From the NCBI GenBank assembly GCA_014381825.1, contig JACNKX010000065.1, positions 1 to 64,000 of the forward strand: a DNA stretch of 64,000 bases, given 5' to 3'. The notes beneath the pieces are model-generated. The model did not search any database. It was not told the origin of the DNA and saw nothing but the letters and a program-made list of their open reading frames with translations. The translations under genes and the position numbers were made by a program. Shown one piece after another: positions 26,991 to 35,864 of this stretch (within the stretch, counting starts at the first letter, position 1; each line of letters opens with the position of its first letter). Source of the DNA: Planctomycetota bacterium (GTDB lineage: Bacteria > Planctomycetota > Planctomycetia > Pirellulales > Pirellulaceae).

Positions 26991-28428
26991 AACAGACCAT
27001 CCGCGCCCGATCGATCGGCCACTCACGCGCCGCGCTGTGCTGACCGCTTGCAGCATGAGTTTGAGCGGCCTCGCGATGCGCGGCTTGTTGCACGCGGAAG
27101 CGGAAACCGAATCGAGAATCTCGTTCAACATGCAGCCCCGTTCGGCTCATTTCCAACCCATTGCGAAATCAGTAATCCAGCTATTCCAAAATGGTGGTCC
27201 ATCACAGATGGATCTGTTCGACCCGAAACCCGAACTGACCAAACAGGCAGGCAAGCCCCACCCTGGCGACGTCGAAACGTTTCAACTGGGAAACAAGAAC
27301 GTTATCTTTCCAACACAGTTCAAGATTAAACCGCATGGCGAATGCGGAATGAACTTTGGGTCGCCACTGCCGCACATGGCAAAGCTGGCCGACCAGTGGT
27401 GCATGATCCGGTCAATGCATACGGTCAACAACAATCATCCATTCGCCATCAGCATGTTTCAGTCGGGCAAGCCGTTCTTTGGCTACCCAGCGATGGGGTC
27501 GTGGATCACCTACGGCCTGGGCAGCGAAAACCAAGACCTGCCCGGTTACATCGTGTTGCGTGACCCAGCCGGCTACAACACTTCTGGCAAGGCGGTCTGG
27601 TCAAGTGGTTGGATGCCAGCGGTCTACCAGGGAACCGAGTTCAACAGTCGAGGGAATGCTGTGCATCACTTGAACCCAACCGCCAAGCGGTCTGCCACAA
27701 CTCAGGCCCAATCGCTGGATCTGCTTTCACGGCTGAATCGAAAGCACCATGCACTGCACCCGCGCGAATTCGAGCTGGAAGCAAGGATTGAGAATTTTGA
27801 GATGGCGGCACGAATGCAACTAGCGTCGGCCGACGTTCTCGACCTCTCCAGCGAAACGGAAGAGACGAAGAGACTGTATGGCCTCGACAACCCTCTCACC
27901 GCCGGATACGGAACACGCTGTCTGATGGCGCGACGGCTGATTGAATCGGGAGTTCGATACGTTCAGGTCTTCCCACCACTGCAACCTAGCTTCCAACCGT
28001 GGGACTCGCATGGCAATCTGAAGAATGGCATTCAGACAATCTCCGATCGCGTCGACAAACCCTCTGCTGCCTTGATAACCGATCTGAAACGAAGGGGATT
28101 GCTCGACGAAGCCATCGTCATGTGGACTGGTGAATTTGGACGCATCCCCATCACCGAGGGAGCCGATGGCCGCGACCACAACCGAAATGCCTTTACGACG
28201 CTGATGGCAGGCGGCGGTTTCAAACCTGGATACACACACGGCGCGACTGACGAATTCGGATACAAATCGGTTGAAGATCGCGTCAGCGTTCCCGACCTTC
28301 ATGCCACGATTTTCCAACAACTTGGCATCGACCACACTCGACTTTCCTTCCTGCACAAAGGGCGTAACGAGCGACTTACCGATCCGGAAGTGACTGGTGC
28401 GCAAGTCGTTAAAGAACTGCTCGTTTGA
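26980..28428 (+). CDS. DUF1501 family exported protein, partner of the cytochrome gene
   Basis: The ATG at 26980 (MSSETDHPRPIDRPLTRRAV) gives 482 aa; an in-frame start at 26824 would run 170 nt into the cytochrome gene and is rejected. The N-terminus is a twin-arginine-type signal (TRRAVLTACSMSLSGLAMRG). Landmarks: LFQNGGPSQMDLFDPKPELT, MIRSMHTVNNNHPFAI, GEFGRIPITEGADGRDHN and FTTLMAGGGFKPGYTHGATD, all typical of DUF1501. It overlaps the cytochrome gene by about 11 nt, so the two are translationally coupled. It resembles the copy at 59752 more than the copies at 5624 and 7138. Confidence 0.88.
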   Translation: MSSETDHPRPIDRPLTRRAVLTACSMSLSGLAMRGLLHAEAETESRISFNMQPRSAHFQPIAKSVIQLFQNGGPSQMDLFDPKPELTKQAGKPHPGDVETFQLGNKNVIFPTQFKIKPHGECGMNFGSPLPHMAKLADQWCMIRSMHTVNNNHPFAISMFQSGKPFFGYPAMGSWITYGLGSENQDLPGYIVLRDPAGYNTSGKAVWSSGWMPAVYQGTEFNSRGNAVHHLNPTAKRSATTQAQSLDLLSRLNRKHHALHPREFELEARIENFEMAARMQLASADVLDLSSETEETKRLYGLDNPLTAGYGTRCLMARRLIESGVRYVQVFPPLQPSFQPWDSHGNLKNGIQTISDRVDKPSAALITDLKRRGLLDEAIVMWTGEFGRIPITEGADGRDHNRNAFTTLMAGGGFKPGYTHGATDEFGYKSVEDRVSVPDLHATIFQQLGIDHTRLSFLHKGRNERLTDPEVTGAQVVKELLV

Positions 28429-28537
28429 TCGTTCTTGCTTCTAAAATCAGCCGCCGCTTCGCTTGTCTGCCGTGCAACCAGTCACAACATTCTGGACTTT
28501 TGGGCGAGTTCCCGCCGTGAAAGCGAAGGGTGAACGG

Positions 28538-28663
28538 GTAACTTCAATTAGCCGAAGTGTAAAATGCTCTGAAAACTAAGATTCTGGCCACGATCACTCG
28601 GCAATCTCCGCCGAACTGAAATAGCCGCGATTCGGGGCAGCCTTCGTGAAGCAACTTCACCCT
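28538..28663 (+). repeat. Diverged repeat unit B, copy 2
   Basis: About 126 nt in the same orientation as copy 1 at 23627-23749, with the shared blocks CCGAAGTGT, CTGAAAAC, TTCTGGC, ATCTCCGCCGAAC and GCAACTTCA. It begins 110 nt after the DUF1501 stop. Confidence 0.7.
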
Positions 28664-28816
28664 CGCGTCTCACTGTCGGAAAAGACGGCAATCGGCAACT
28701 GCTTGCGAGCTCAGCGCGTGTCCTGAGTCTCCCACCGGATGCTCTTGCGCGCGTCGTTTGGCTTGATCGCGCGCCGCAACTTCGGTTGCGCCCACCGGCG
28801 CGCGCAGGCGAAATGC

Positions 28817-28850
28817 GATTGCGACCAAAGTCGGTCAGACCGACGTGTGC
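28817..28850 (+). repeat. Diverged repeat unit A, copy 2
   Basis: Thirty-four nt relative of 23578-23611. Here unit A follows unit B, whereas in the left copy A precedes B, so the pair is not a simple duplication of one block. It directly precedes the broken gene at 28845. Confidence 0.7.
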
Positions 28851-29381
28851 AACGGTGAGCAAGGGCGGGAATCGCGTCGTCGATCAGACGACAGAGACAG
28901 CTATCGCGTCACCCGCAGGGTAATCGCTCGGCGTGCCCATACGGTGGTGGAGTCAGTGGGTCTGCCTTTTGTTAAGGGCACGGCGGTGGCGACGTCGGTT
29001 GCGTTTGGCGGTGGCCTTGGTGCGGGACTTCTCGAGGCGATGGGTCAGGATGAACTCGGGGTGCTACGCGGCCCAACGATCGTTTTGTCGACCGCGTTTA
29101 CCAACTGGCCGATACGTACGGTGTTCTCGATTTCGCGCCCGACATTTGACCAGATCGCAAATGAGGTAAGGGCTGGAGATGGCCCCAGGACGCCCTGTAG
29201 GGTCGGCGCTTTTCGGATTCGGAAAGTCGAGGTGTACGACGAAAACGTCGTTTGCCTCTGGGCTGGCCTGAATTCGAAAGGCAGATGTGGCTTTGTTCGA
29301 TGTTCCCAATAGAAACCTCCGTTCAATCTCTGGTCTCACGTTTCGCTGGATGCCTCATGGCACTTCATCACCGAAGACTGA
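28845..29381 (+). pseudogene. Small planctomycete hypothetical gene interrupted by an in-frame TAG
   Basis: The frame reads from the repeat through VVESVGLPFVKGTAVATSVA, then ISRPTFDQIANEVRAGDG, VGAFRIRKVEVYDENVVCLW and GRCGFVRCSQ to a TAG at 29310-29312. Past the TAG the same frame continues KPPFNLWSHVSLDASWHFIT ED and stops at 29379-29381. The run of sensible residues across the TAG, ending in a natural-looking C-terminus, points to a nonsense mutation in a gene of some 150-180 aa. I recall similar short membrane-anchored proteins in planctomycete genomes but cannot name a family. The true start is unclear because the first 30 residues (arginine-rich) may be spurious. Confidence 0.5.
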
Positions 29382-29610
29382 GGCCGTCTTTGCGCTATAG
29401 GTCGACAACACCGGGTGCATCTGGGCAGCAGATCTCCTCGCTGAATTCAAGAGTGAATTGCTCGAATTCTTCGTCAATCGGGGACCGGCCTTTCCCGACT
29501 CATCTTGTCGCGAACCCGCCCGGCTACGCCGATCTTCCAACGGGCAGAGCCCTGGTCCTGCTCGATACGGCCCGCCGCCCAGTTGTCCGCCTCGCTGCCT
29601 ACTGCCGCCC

Positions 29611-30105
29611 TTAGTCGCTACCTTCAATATACGGGAACAGCGACGGCGAGATCACACGCAGCGCGAATTCGATTTCGAAATCGGGACGCAACACTTGGAG
29701 CCTATCGACTCCGCCTTGAGTGACGAGAGTCTGCTCAATAGTTAATCGTTCGAGCTGCTCGATCGCTGCGGGCTGATAAATTTCGTCGTCGCCGATTTTG
29801 AGCCCGTCAAGGGTCCGAGTACGAAGAGTCGACACGTCACGAAGGTGCGTTAGATTGAGCGGCGACCGCTTGATTCCGCGCTCGACTTTCAAGCTGTTGA
29901 GGTCTGATGCTCTAGCGAGACAACGAAGCGAGTCTTCGTCGGTAAGAATGCTCGCGTCGATGGGCAATTCTTCGACGCCGCGCAACTTGGCAATTTCAGC
30001 CAAGAGTTTTTCGTCCGTAAGGACCCAAATCACCCGAGCCTCTTGGAAATAGTGATCACCGATGGCTTCTCGAAGCCACTTCGGACCAAGTGGCTCAGCA
30101 TAACG
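29611..30105 (-). pseudogene. C-terminal remnant of a planctomycete leucine-rich-repeat protein
   Basis: From about 30105 the frame reads ARYAEPLGPKWLREAIGDHY FQ, then LRR-like units (LTDEKLLAEIAKLRGVEELP; LARASDLNSLKVERG; LTIEQTLVTQGGVDRLQVLR) and stops at 29611. The GPxWLRExIGDxYF lead-in and the ending GVDRLQVLRPDFEI are typical of the LRR proteins common in planctomycetes. The expected N-terminal membrane helix is missing; upstream the frame runs into an Arg/Leu tract from a GAAGAC tandem repeat and has no family signal. It is therefore treated as a 5'-truncated copy. A short functional protein with another start is possible. Confidence 0.5.
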
Positions 30106-30257
30106 GGCAGGGAACAAAAGGCCTTGCCGACGCCGCCCCGCACGAGGCGAAAGAAGCCGAGCAACGAAGGACCATTCTCGCACACCGGCGGGTCGCGGGA
30201 AATCCGAAGGCGTCCGCCACACGACCATTGAGAGGGGATGCACCGCAGGGCGCAGTC

Positions 30258-30281
30258 GAAGACGAAGACGAAGACGAAGAC
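30258..30281. repeat. Tandem hexamer (GAAGAC) x4
   Basis: Four perfect tandem copies of GAAGAC. On the minus strand they give the LRLRLRLR stretch in front of the LRR remnant, which is a sign that this part of the frame is not real coding sequence. Confidence 0.9.
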
Positions 30282-30303
30282 CCACGCAATTACCAGACCG
30301 CAC

Positions 30304-30727
30304 GAAAGGGCGTATCCTGCTTCAGTTAACAGGAAACGCTTCGCGCACGTGTCGACTACACCGACGTGAGAAACTCTGACGTCGGCGCGTATTCAGGACT
30401 AACCGAACTTGACAGCCAGCGCCTGGTCGAAAACTACCCAGGAATTCGCGACCAACGTACGTCACGCACGTAGTCGTGCCCCGAAACTTGCGTCTCAAAC
30501 GGCAGGTCTGCGATCACAACAGCAAAGTTTGCTGGGATTCAATCCCAACCTCGACCAAACGATCAGGGAATTGCCCTCTTCGTACGTGCTCTATTGAGCG
30601 AAACTTTGCGAGTATCCGGCGAGAGAACCTGCTGACATTTGGCGCGAGTGCTGGGTGCACTTAACACGTTGGCGGGTTACACTGGGCAAAGTTTCAACCA
30701 AGTACCGACTTCCCGGAGCCGAACACG
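30304..30727. other. Intergenic stretch without supported gene
   Basis: About 420 nt before the PQQ-type gene. No ORF with a family signal is seen in either strand. It continues the low-coding island that begins at 28429. Confidence 0.5.
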
Positions 30728-32014
30728 ATGAAGTGCATTTCGCTCGTCCCGATTCTATTGTTATTGGCCACTTCCGTATCTGCGGCTGATTGGGCCCAGT
30801 TGCGAGGCCCGAACTTTAATGGCTCGACGCCGGAGAAAGACCTTCCAACAAGCTGGAGCCAGACTGAGAACATCGAGTGGTGCGTCGACTTGCCAGGCCC
30901 TAGCGGTGCGACACCGATAGTATCAGGGGACCATGCCTTTGTATCGAGTACGAATCCGGCGAACGACACACTGTTGGCGATGGCCTTCGATCGGAAGAGC
31001 GGTGAGCTACGCTGGCAGCACACGGTCGGCAAAGGTATCCGCAAAGATAGTCGCAGTACTTTCGCCGCGCCGACTCCCGCGACCGATGGCAAAGTCGTGA
31101 TCTTTTTTTACGGCAACGGTGACATGTTTGCTTATGACTTTGATGGCAAGCAACTCTGGAAGAAGAATGTTGGGCCGTTCGCCTTCGGTTGGACGTTCAG
31201 CTCCAGCCCGCTGCTCTACGGCGGCAAGTTGTACTTGCAGATCTTGCAGAATCGCGGAGATTCCGGCCAGACTAAGTCCTATATCCTGGCGTTGGATCCA
31301 CGGACAGGTTCGCAGCTTTGGAAACACGTTCGTCCAAGCGAAGCGGTTGGCGAGTCCCTTGAAGCATTCAACACACCTACGCCCTACGAATACAAGGGAA
31401 GACAGCAACTCTTGGTAAATGGCGGCGATGCCGTTACCGGTCATGATCTGGATAGCGGTAAAGAACTATGGCGATGGGAAACCTGGAATCCCGAAAAGAT
31501 CGGGCATTGGCGACTCGTCCCATCGCCTGTTGCCGGCGAAGGTGTTGTACTTCTCTGCGCTCCAAAGCAGAGCCCTGTTTACGCCTTACCGACGACCAAG
31601 TCCGGGAGACTGAGTGACGACGATCTCTTTTGGGTGAGTCGTGATGAACGCAGCATCACCTCAGATGTACCTACTCCGGCGTACTACGACGGCGACTTTT
31701 TCATCTTGAGCAAGAGCCGTCGCACGCTGTCACGAGTCGAACCAAAGACTGGGAAGATCAACTGGAGTACAACGCTGAAGAGTCGCCGCGAGTTAGAAGC
31801 TTCAGTCCTGGCAGCCGATGGCAAAATCTACCTACTCAATTTCGATGGCGAAGCGACCGTCGTGAATGCCGCGGATGGGGAGATTCTGAGTGTCATTCCC
31901 ATGGAAGAGAAAGAAGATCTAGGTTCCGACTTGATTCGTTCTTCGATAATCGCGGCGCACGGAAAGCTCTTCATTCGCACCACGACGAAATTGTATTGCA
32001 TCGGGAAGTCCTGA
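30728..32014 (+). CDS. Exported PQQ-binding-like beta-propeller protein
   Basis: A 428-aa protein with a Sec signal (MKCISLVPILLLLATSVSAA) and repeated propeller blades of the PQQ/YncE kind: WAQLRGPNFNGSTPEKDLPT, FDRKSGELRWQHTVGKG, LDPRTGSQLWKHVRPSE, DSGKELWRWETWNPE, VEPKTGKINWSTTLKSRREL and VNAADGEILSVIPM. The WxQxRGPxxxG opening is a hallmark of the planctomycete PQQ-like repeat proteins. None of the catalytic residues of PQQ dehydrogenases can be assigned, so a binding or scaffold role is as likely as redox catalysis. It stands alone. Confidence 0.88.
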   Translation: MKCISLVPILLLLATSVSAADWAQLRGPNFNGSTPEKDLPTSWSQTENIEWCVDLPGPSGATPIVSGDHAFVSSTNPANDTLLAMAFDRKSGELRWQHTVGKGIRKDSRSTFAAPTPATDGKVVIFFYGNGDMFAYDFDGKQLWKKNVGPFAFGWTFSSSPLLYGGKLYLQILQNRGDSGQTKSYILALDPRTGSQLWKHVRPSEAVGESLEAFNTPTPYEYKGRQQLLVNGGDAVTGHDLDSGKELWRWETWNPEKIGHWRLVPSPVAGEGVVLLCAPKQSPVYALPTTKSGRLSDDDLFWVSRDERSITSDVPTPAYYDGDFFILSKSRRTLSRVEPKTGKINWSTTLKSRRELEASVLAADGKIYLLNFDGEATVVNAADGEILSVIPMEEKEDLGSDLIRSSIIAAHGKLFIRTTTKLYCIGKS

Positions 32015-32319
32015 ACTCTTATCGGACGCGTATTCCTTTGTCACTGAGGCAAAGCGGTTCAGCCCCTGAGGCAAGAAGTGGTGTATTCATGATGCCTCCC
32101 GTTTCGCCTTGCGGCATCGGGTGATTACTGTTGATACACAACATGCGCTCTGTCGGTCTCGATGGAACATTGGCATTTGTACTGTGCTCCGATCGCTGCT
32201 CCCCACAAAGGACGGCGACGGCTGTCGGTCTGGTTCGTTGGAATGTTGGCCTTTAGTACTAAGTACGTTCATTAGGCTGATCAACAAGGGCACCGACCAG
32301 AACAACAGATGGACTCAAT
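32015..32319. other. Intergenic region with an imperfect direct repeat
   Basis: About 300 nt without a gene. CTGTCGGTCT occurs at 32150 and 32222; the following sequences TGGAACATTGGCATTTGTACT and TTGGAATGTTGGCCTTTAGT ACT are clearly related, so a unit of about 35 nt is duplicated 72 nt apart. Confidence 0.5.
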
Positions 32320-32670
32320 ATGCCAGCGGCAGCAAGAGAATACCTGAGTCGTAAGGGAATTGGCGAATTGCACGCCTGTGAACAGTTGCTTGCGGCTGTT
32401 ACTGCTGCGGTTCGTGGCACCTTTGACTCACAGAGCAGCAACCGACGCGCCAACTTTTTCGCTCGGATCATCGTGGACGAACAAGAAAGTGAGGACGAGA
32501 GGATCACCAAAGATGAAGTCGAGACGCACTCAAAAGGCGTCTATCCGTTTCTCTGGCTCAACTTCACTTATGACCCAACCCGAGTTCGACCACATGAGAT
32601 CCTGGCACTGGAACTCAGATTTGGCCTCTCTTTGATCGGAACGGCCGCATCCGATACGGACTTCTATTAA
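32320..32670 (+). CDS. Hypothetical protein
   Basis: A 116-aa ORF from ATG 32320 (MPAAAREYLSRKGIGELHAC). It is acidic in the middle (DEQESEDERITKDEVE) and ends GLSLIGTAASDTDFY. No signal peptide, membrane segment or known motif is seen. The residue use is that of a plausible protein, and the next ORF starts about 100 nt downstream on the same strand, but there is no clear Shine-Dalgarno and I do not recognise the family. Confidence 0.45.
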   Translation: MPAAAREYLSRKGIGELHACEQLLAAVTAAVRGTFDSQSSNRRANFFARIIVDEQESEDERITKDEVETHSKGVYPFLWLNFTYDPTRVRPHEILALELRFGLSLIGTAASDTDFY

Positions 32671-32772
32671 GGCAAAGATAAGTAACAGTAGCCCTTGCCG
32701 AAATCGATTGTAATTCGCGGCAAAGTCGACATCGTTTGCGTTGGTACTCGTTGCCCTGGGAATCCGACCCAT

Positions 32773-33456
32773 ATGTATACAGAACGTTTTGACGAAGGTG
32801 ACCGCCAACAGATCTGGAGTGAATTGTTGGTTCTGGGTGACAAGGTACGTGCAGACTACGTGTACGAGGATGCCCTGGAGCTCGCTCGTCAGACGATGGT
32901 CGCCGTGCGCAACAACATCGAGCGGATAATCGACGCGGTAAGCGGACTTGGGTACCGATTTGGCGAGCACTCCAACGGCGAGCCCAATCCACATTACTCG
33001 GCACCTCTGGTCGCGCCGCCTTCGAACATCGACGATCAAATCGCGGAGTTCGAGGAACCAGCTGGCGTGTTGCCCATTTCGATAGCTGCCCTTCGGAAGA
33101 CAGTCGGAAGCGTGGACTTTACGGGCTATCATCCGGATTGGCCCGCGTATGCAGATCAATTGATCGTGTATCCGGTTGAAGCGGCCTTCGAGAGTCACGA
33201 GGAATGGGAGGAACAGTGCGACGACGACGGGATCGATGTCGCAGGTCCATTACTGATCCGGTTGGCAGTCGACGGCCTCTTGACGCTGGAGTCCCATAAC
33301 ACCACTTTGGTAAACTATCTATGGATCATCATGCTGCTCAGCGACTACCTTCGAAACGCAGTTGATCAACTGGGGCTGATCAAGGAGCCGTGGGATTCGC
33401 CAATCTACTCCTTGCCAAGCGCCCAATCGCTCCGCCTCGCACTCATTGCATTCTAG
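32773..33456 (+). CDS. Hypothetical protein, possibly SMI1/KNR4-like
   Basis: A 227-aa acidic protein from ATG 32773 (MYTERFDEGDRQQIWSELLV); an upstream in-frame start would add 26 residues of no clear kind. The N-terminal third is helical. The part IDDQIAEFEEPAGVLPISIA, VDFTGYHPDWP and LIVYPVEAAFESHEEWEEQC recalls SMI1/KNR4-type domains (a proline-x-x-hydrophobic start, a G-x-HPDW turn, then a VYP strand), which occur in immunity proteins and in many bacterial hypotheticals. The C-terminus (HNTTLVNYLWIIMLL) is less like that family and may be altered. The assignment is tentative. Confidence 0.5.
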   Translation: MYTERFDEGDRQQIWSELLVLGDKVRADYVYEDALELARQTMVAVRNNIERIIDAVSGLGYRFGEHSNGEPNPHYSAPLVAPPSNIDDQIAEFEEPAGVLPISIAALRKTVGSVDFTGYHPDWPAYADQLIVYPVEAAFESHEEWEEQCDDDGIDVAGPLLIRLAVDGLLTLESHNTTLVNYLWIIMLLSDYLRNAVDQLGLIKEPWDSPIYSLPSAQSLRLALIAF

Positions 33457-34140
33457 ACACGCGACTTTCGGAAAACTCGAAATGTAAAGCAGCTATGTTG
33501 CCGCATCGACTCTCAAAGATAAGTGGCAAGCATCCTACGAGAAGAATTTCCCAGCTTGGGAGAAACATGGGAGATAAGGTAGCCCGAGAAGCTCATCAGA
33601 AAGCGCAAACAGGTTAAAAAGAGGAACAGCGGAAGCGTCTTGAACGGCAAAGAGCGGTCGCACAGCATTCACTGAAGGTGCTCGCGTCAACGTTGAAGAA
33701 CTTCTTCGAGCGTAAGTCATGTGTGAAGGGGGATTACGGGACCTCCGAACACGGCTCACGACACTCAAGGAAGGCGATCACATCGTCCTCGTCAGCCCAC
33801 AGGCAATCCACCACCGACGTTGGCCAGGAAGCTGCCAGGCATGTACCCAGTCACGATGGCACCACCGCGCGAGTGTCGATCAATCAAGTGACAGTCGCAT
33901 GCCGACTCGCTGTACTCTCTTCTTGAAGTTGCTGAAGCAAGGCATCCTCACCGCAAGGTTCCGGCGCAGGCGCGAACTGTTCTTGCACCCCCGCAGGCTC
34001 CTGAAACTGACGCCCACGGCACCTGCAGCGTTTTGAATGAATCGCCCTCAACAACAACCAAATTCACGGCATCGCGATTCTTCTGTGAAACTACGTCGCC
34101 CACGTCCTCTAGATTCAGTCTTCTTCGCGTTCATTACGTC
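33457..34140. other. Long stretch without supported gene
   Basis: About 680 nt. Several short frames cross it; one reads MGDKVAREAHQKAQTG, a stop, then KEEQRKRLERQRAVAQHSL and KVLASTLKNFFERKS, which would be a small charged helical protein broken by a stop. There is no domain signal and no good ribosome-binding site, so nothing is called. It may be the wreck of one gene. Confidence 0.45.
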
Positions 34141-34173
34141 CTCCTGATGAAGATTACTGAGAATCTTCAGGAG
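34141..34173 (-). terminator. Hairpin downstream of the AAA+ gene
   Basis: CTCCTGA(TGA)AGATT at 34141-34155 and AATCTTCAGGAG at 34162-34173 pair as a 12-bp stem with a 3-nt bulge and a 6-nt loop. It lies about 50 nt beyond the minus-strand stop at 34220. No long T-run follows on that strand, so it could be a processing or stability element instead of an intrinsic terminator. Confidence 0.5.
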
Positions 34174-34219
34174 TCCGCTGCTACCGGGCTATTGCAGTTT
34201 CCCGAGTAGACGCTCGACA

Positions 34220-35563
34220 CTATAAACCTGCGAAGTAGTTGTAGATTGCAACGTCGACGTTGGTCTCGGTCAGCACGAACGTTTGCTCGTGAAATTCACA
34301 GAGATTCTTAACTTGCAGAAGCACGTCACGAGCGTGGCAGAACCTTAGACCTCGTCCCGTCGAGCGATAATGTTTTTCAAGGAGGTAGTCGACGATCTTG
34401 GGATCGAAACTAAATCCCATTTGTGCGGCTAGTCGACAGAACAACGCACGAAAATCAGCTTCGCTCGGGTCGAACACTTCGACCTTATAAGGGATTCGCC
34501 GGAGAAATGCCTCGTCAACGATTTGTGTCGGATCAAGATTGGTCGAGAATACCAGCAACTGGGCAAATGGGACTTCAATATGTCTCCCGGAAGGCAGCGC
34601 GAGATAGTCATGCCCTTTTTCGAGAGGCACGATCCAGCGATTCAGGAGTTCCGTCGTACTGATTCTCTGTCGGCCAAAGTCATCGATCACCAAGGCTCCG
34701 CCGTTACTCTTCATCTGAAGCGGAGCTTCATTGATTCCAGTCGCGGGATTCCGGTTGCATTCCAGCATCTCCAGCGTCAACTCACCCCCGGCGACAACCG
34801 TTGGACGCTTAATCAATACCCAACGATGGTCAACGCGATTCGCAACATCAAAGTCGTCATCTTCGCTCTCAAACTGGACGGCCTCATGCATACTCGGGTC
34901 ATACAAGCGGATGATCTCTTCCGTCACCGTGATCGTTCGAGGAATCCAAACGTACTCACTGACCGCACGAATTACGCGTTCCGCGATGCTCGTCTTGCCG
35001 TTCCCGGGTTCGCCGTACAAGAACAAGGCCCGCCCCGCATTAACCGCTTGGCCGATTTGGCTAACGACCGCCGGAGGCAGCTGGAGTTCTGAGAATGCTC
35101 GCTTCAAATCTGATAATCGCGGTTTTGACTTCTCGATCGACTGAGCGCGAACACTGTCGACGTACTCACTCAGCCTAACCGGGGCGGCACCAAAGAACGT
35201 ACAACGCTCGTTGCGTTGACGCGCTCGCATCAGGCCCGAGTCCGTCAGTTCGTAGAGATAATCGTTCATCGGTGCCGAATCGCGATACGACACCATCATC
35301 TGCGACTTGAGGTCCAACAAGACGGGGGTCATCAACCCGAACGGCAGTTTGATCTGATTTGCAATGTGCCGCCCAGCGGCCGTTCCACAATTCAGCAAGT
35401 ACTTCAGGATCAACCCCTCGACTTCGGCGAACGACAGCCCCGACTCGCGCAGGCTCTGTGGCTCGGATGGAAAGAAGCCGTGGGTCTCTGATCTTGAGGG
35501 TCGGCGTTGCAGCAGTGCGATCGGCACGTCGACTGAACCAGCATTAGGTACGGTCGTCTGCAT
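34220..35563 (-). CDS. AAA+ ATPase with N-terminal winged-helix region
   Basis: A 447-aa cytoplasmic ATPase. Residues about 40-120 look like a winged helix (LSFAEVEGLILKYLLNCGTA, NDYLYELTDSGLMRARQR). The AAA+ core begins near 150: Walker A LYGEPGNGKTSIAERV at 184-195, Walker B GGALVIDDFGRQ near 285-296, sensor-1-type LLVFSTNLDP near 330, and an arginine in FLRRIPYKVEVFDPS near 350. The helical lid follows. This arrangement is common in planctomycetes but I know of no assigned function; the fold suggests remodelling of a protein or nucleic acid complex. It is monocistronic and divergent from the NatA gene. Confidence 0.82.
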   Translation of the reverse strand: MQTTVPNAGSVDVPIALLQRRPSRSETHGFFPSEPQSLRESGLSFAEVEGLILKYLLNCGTAAGRHIANQIKLPFGLMTPVLLDLKSQMMVSYRDSAPMNDYLYELTDSGLMRARQRNERCTFFGAAPVRLSEYVDSVRAQSIEKSKPRLSDLKRAFSELQLPPAVVSQIGQAVNAGRALFLYGEPGNGKTSIAERVIRAVSEYVWIPRTITVTEEIIRLYDPSMHEAVQFESEDDDFDVANRVDHRWVLIKRPTVVAGGELTLEMLECNRNPATGINEAPLQMKSNGGALVIDDFGRQRISTTELLNRWIVPLEKGHDYLALPSGRHIEVPFAQLLVFSTNLDPTQIVDEAFLRRIPYKVEVFDPSEADFRALFCRLAAQMGFSFDPKIVDYLLEKHYRSTGRGLRFCHARDVLLQVKNLCEFHEQTFVLTETNVDVAIYNYFAGL

Positions 35564-35864
35564 GGCAACCCTGTTCTGAGAAAACTCGCTAGCCGGATAG
35601 GTGTTGAACAGGCAAGTCTAGGTTGCGGCACGCCATCGCCGCTGCAACTGCGACGCATACACAGGAGAAACCACAACCGCGGCGCACGGCACGCGTGATG
35701 CAACTGTCGCGACCGATACGATCCGAACCAAGAATCGCCGTGGCCTTCGAGGATGCGGGAATAGACTGTTCTCACAGGTCATGCGTAAGATTACGCTGGT
35801 CCTTATCAAGGAAACTTGCTCCCTCGTCTCTACCGGTTTCGTGGCCTATCGATTGGCAGGCGTA

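Noticed and set aside
29252-29614. Plus-strand ORF of 120 codons in the decayed island
   Set aside because: No family signal, no ribosome-binding site, and its first part overlaps the nonsense-bearing gene in another frame.
30106-30303. Arg/Leu-rich N-terminus in frame with the LRR remnant
   Set aside because: It comes from a GAAGAC tandem repeat and lacks a membrane helix or family signal.
34523-35144. Plus-strand ORFs opposite the AAA+ ATPase
   Set aside because: Shadows of a gene with intact Walker motifs.
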